In this document: piece after piece, positions 27,067 through 27,441 of the stretch
How the letters are laid out: each line of letters starts with the position of its first letter
Numbering within the stretch: the first letter of the stretch is position 1
The notes under the pieces: model-generated
The model's database searches: none
Seen by the model: only the letters and a program-made list of their open reading frames with translations
Told to the model about the DNA's origin: nothing
Made by a program: the position numbers and the translations under genes
Virus record (IMG/VR): IMGVR_UViG_3300007735_000561
Coordinates: 1-27,441 of that record
Length of the DNA: 27,441 bases
DNA from: a virus
Strand: one strand, 5' to 3'

Positions 27067-27441
27067 GTGGCGACTCTTCGCTCCGATGTGATCATTCCCG
27101 AAATTTTTACGCCCTACGTCATTGAGCAATCGACCCTGCGGAACCAGTTTCTCGCTAGTGGCGTTGTGCAGCCCATGGCTGAACTCAATGCAACCGAAGG
27201 CGGCGATTTCGTGAATGTTCCTTTCTGGAAAGCCAACCTCTCTGGCGATCTGGAAGTTCTTTCTGATTCCACCAGCCTGACCCCTGGCAAAATCACCGCT
27301 GACAAGCAAGTTGGCGTGATCCTGCACCGTGGTCGTGCCTTTGAGGCCCGCGATCTGGCCGCTCTGGCTGCCGGTTCTGACCCCATGGCCGCCATTGGCG
27401 CCAAAGTCGGTGAGTACGTTGCTAACCAGCAGCAGGCTGAC
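27067..27441 (+). CDS. Major capsid protein, 3' truncated by the window
   Basis: 125 codons present from GTG. VIIPEIFTPYVIEQSTLRNQ, GGDFVNVPFWKANLSGD and RGRAFEARDLAALAAGSDPM follow the N-terminal part of a common HK97-fold coat protein family of tailed phages ('IPE.FT.Y..EQT...N', 'G..V..PFW', 'A...D.A..LAGSDPM.AI'). It follows the scaffold gene after an 83-base leader. The usual length is about 300-340 residues, so about two thirds is outside the window. Confidence 0.88.
   Translation, partial: MATLRSDVIIPEIFTPYVIEQSTLRNQFLASGVVQPMAELNATEGGDFVNVPFWKANLSGDLEVLSDSTSLTPGKITADKQVGVILHRGRAFEARDLAALAAGSDPMAAIGAKVGEYVANQQQAD

Overview
The window looks like most of the genome of a tailed double-stranded DNA phage (or prophage) of a cyanobacterium, probably a freshwater Synechococcus/Cyanobium-type host with roughly 50% GC. 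Three things support this. The structural, lysis, recombination and packaging genes are phage families. One gene (21827-22144) is a cyanobacterial-type AbrB regulator with its DNA-binding domain at the C-terminus. Another (8309-9235, minus) is a primary-type sigma-70 factor whose region 2 resembles cyanobacterial sigma factors. No rRNA, tRNA, CRISPR, insertion sequence, integrase or ordinary bacterial housekeeping gene was seen. Both ends cut genes: a tail tip protein on the left and the major capsid protein on the right. The missing part should hold the connector, tail tube and tape-measure genes.

Layout. (1) 2-7316, rightward late genes: C-terminal part of a J-like tail tip protein, a tail fibre with a self-cleaving S74 chaperone domain, a YdcF/DUF218 protein, several very small proteins, two holin-like membrane proteins, a two-domain endolysin (glucosaminidase plus M15 peptidase) and a metallophosphoesterase. 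(2) 7306-16040, almost all leftward, presumed early genes: a zinc-ribbon protein and the sigma factor, then SSB, a DUF1071/Sak3-like annealing protein and RusA, then a long chain of tiny ATGA-overlapping genes, and a PD-(D/E)XK nuclease. (3) 16041-20091, rightward: a ribbon-helix-helix-like regulator, a winged-helix replication initiator candidate with six iterons inside its own gene, small accessory genes, and a ParB-like protein paired with a putative DNA-modifying glycosyltransferase. (4) 20132-27441, rightward packaging and head genes: TerS, TerL, the AbrB homologue, portal, MuF-like head protein, several small basic proteins, scaffold and capsid.

How it may work together (inference). No DNA polymerase or helicase gene is visible, so replication probably uses host machinery recruited to a lambda-like origin inside the initiator gene (16648-16805). 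SSB, the annealing protein, RusA and the nuclease would handle recombination. The leftward genes appear to be split into transcription units by terminators at about 15.2, 11.8 and 9.25 kb. At two of these boundaries a similar element recurs: terminator, TTTTTGACCT, an A/T-rich TAGT box and a hairpin. It carries the same AGGTCAAAAA core as the iterons, which suggests a link between origin binding and early transcription. The phage sigma factor has substitutions at the positions that normally read the -10 and -35 boxes, so it may serve a phage-specific promoter class.

There is no gene-free stretch longer than about 100 bases. Family assignments come from reading motifs by eye; no database search was run.
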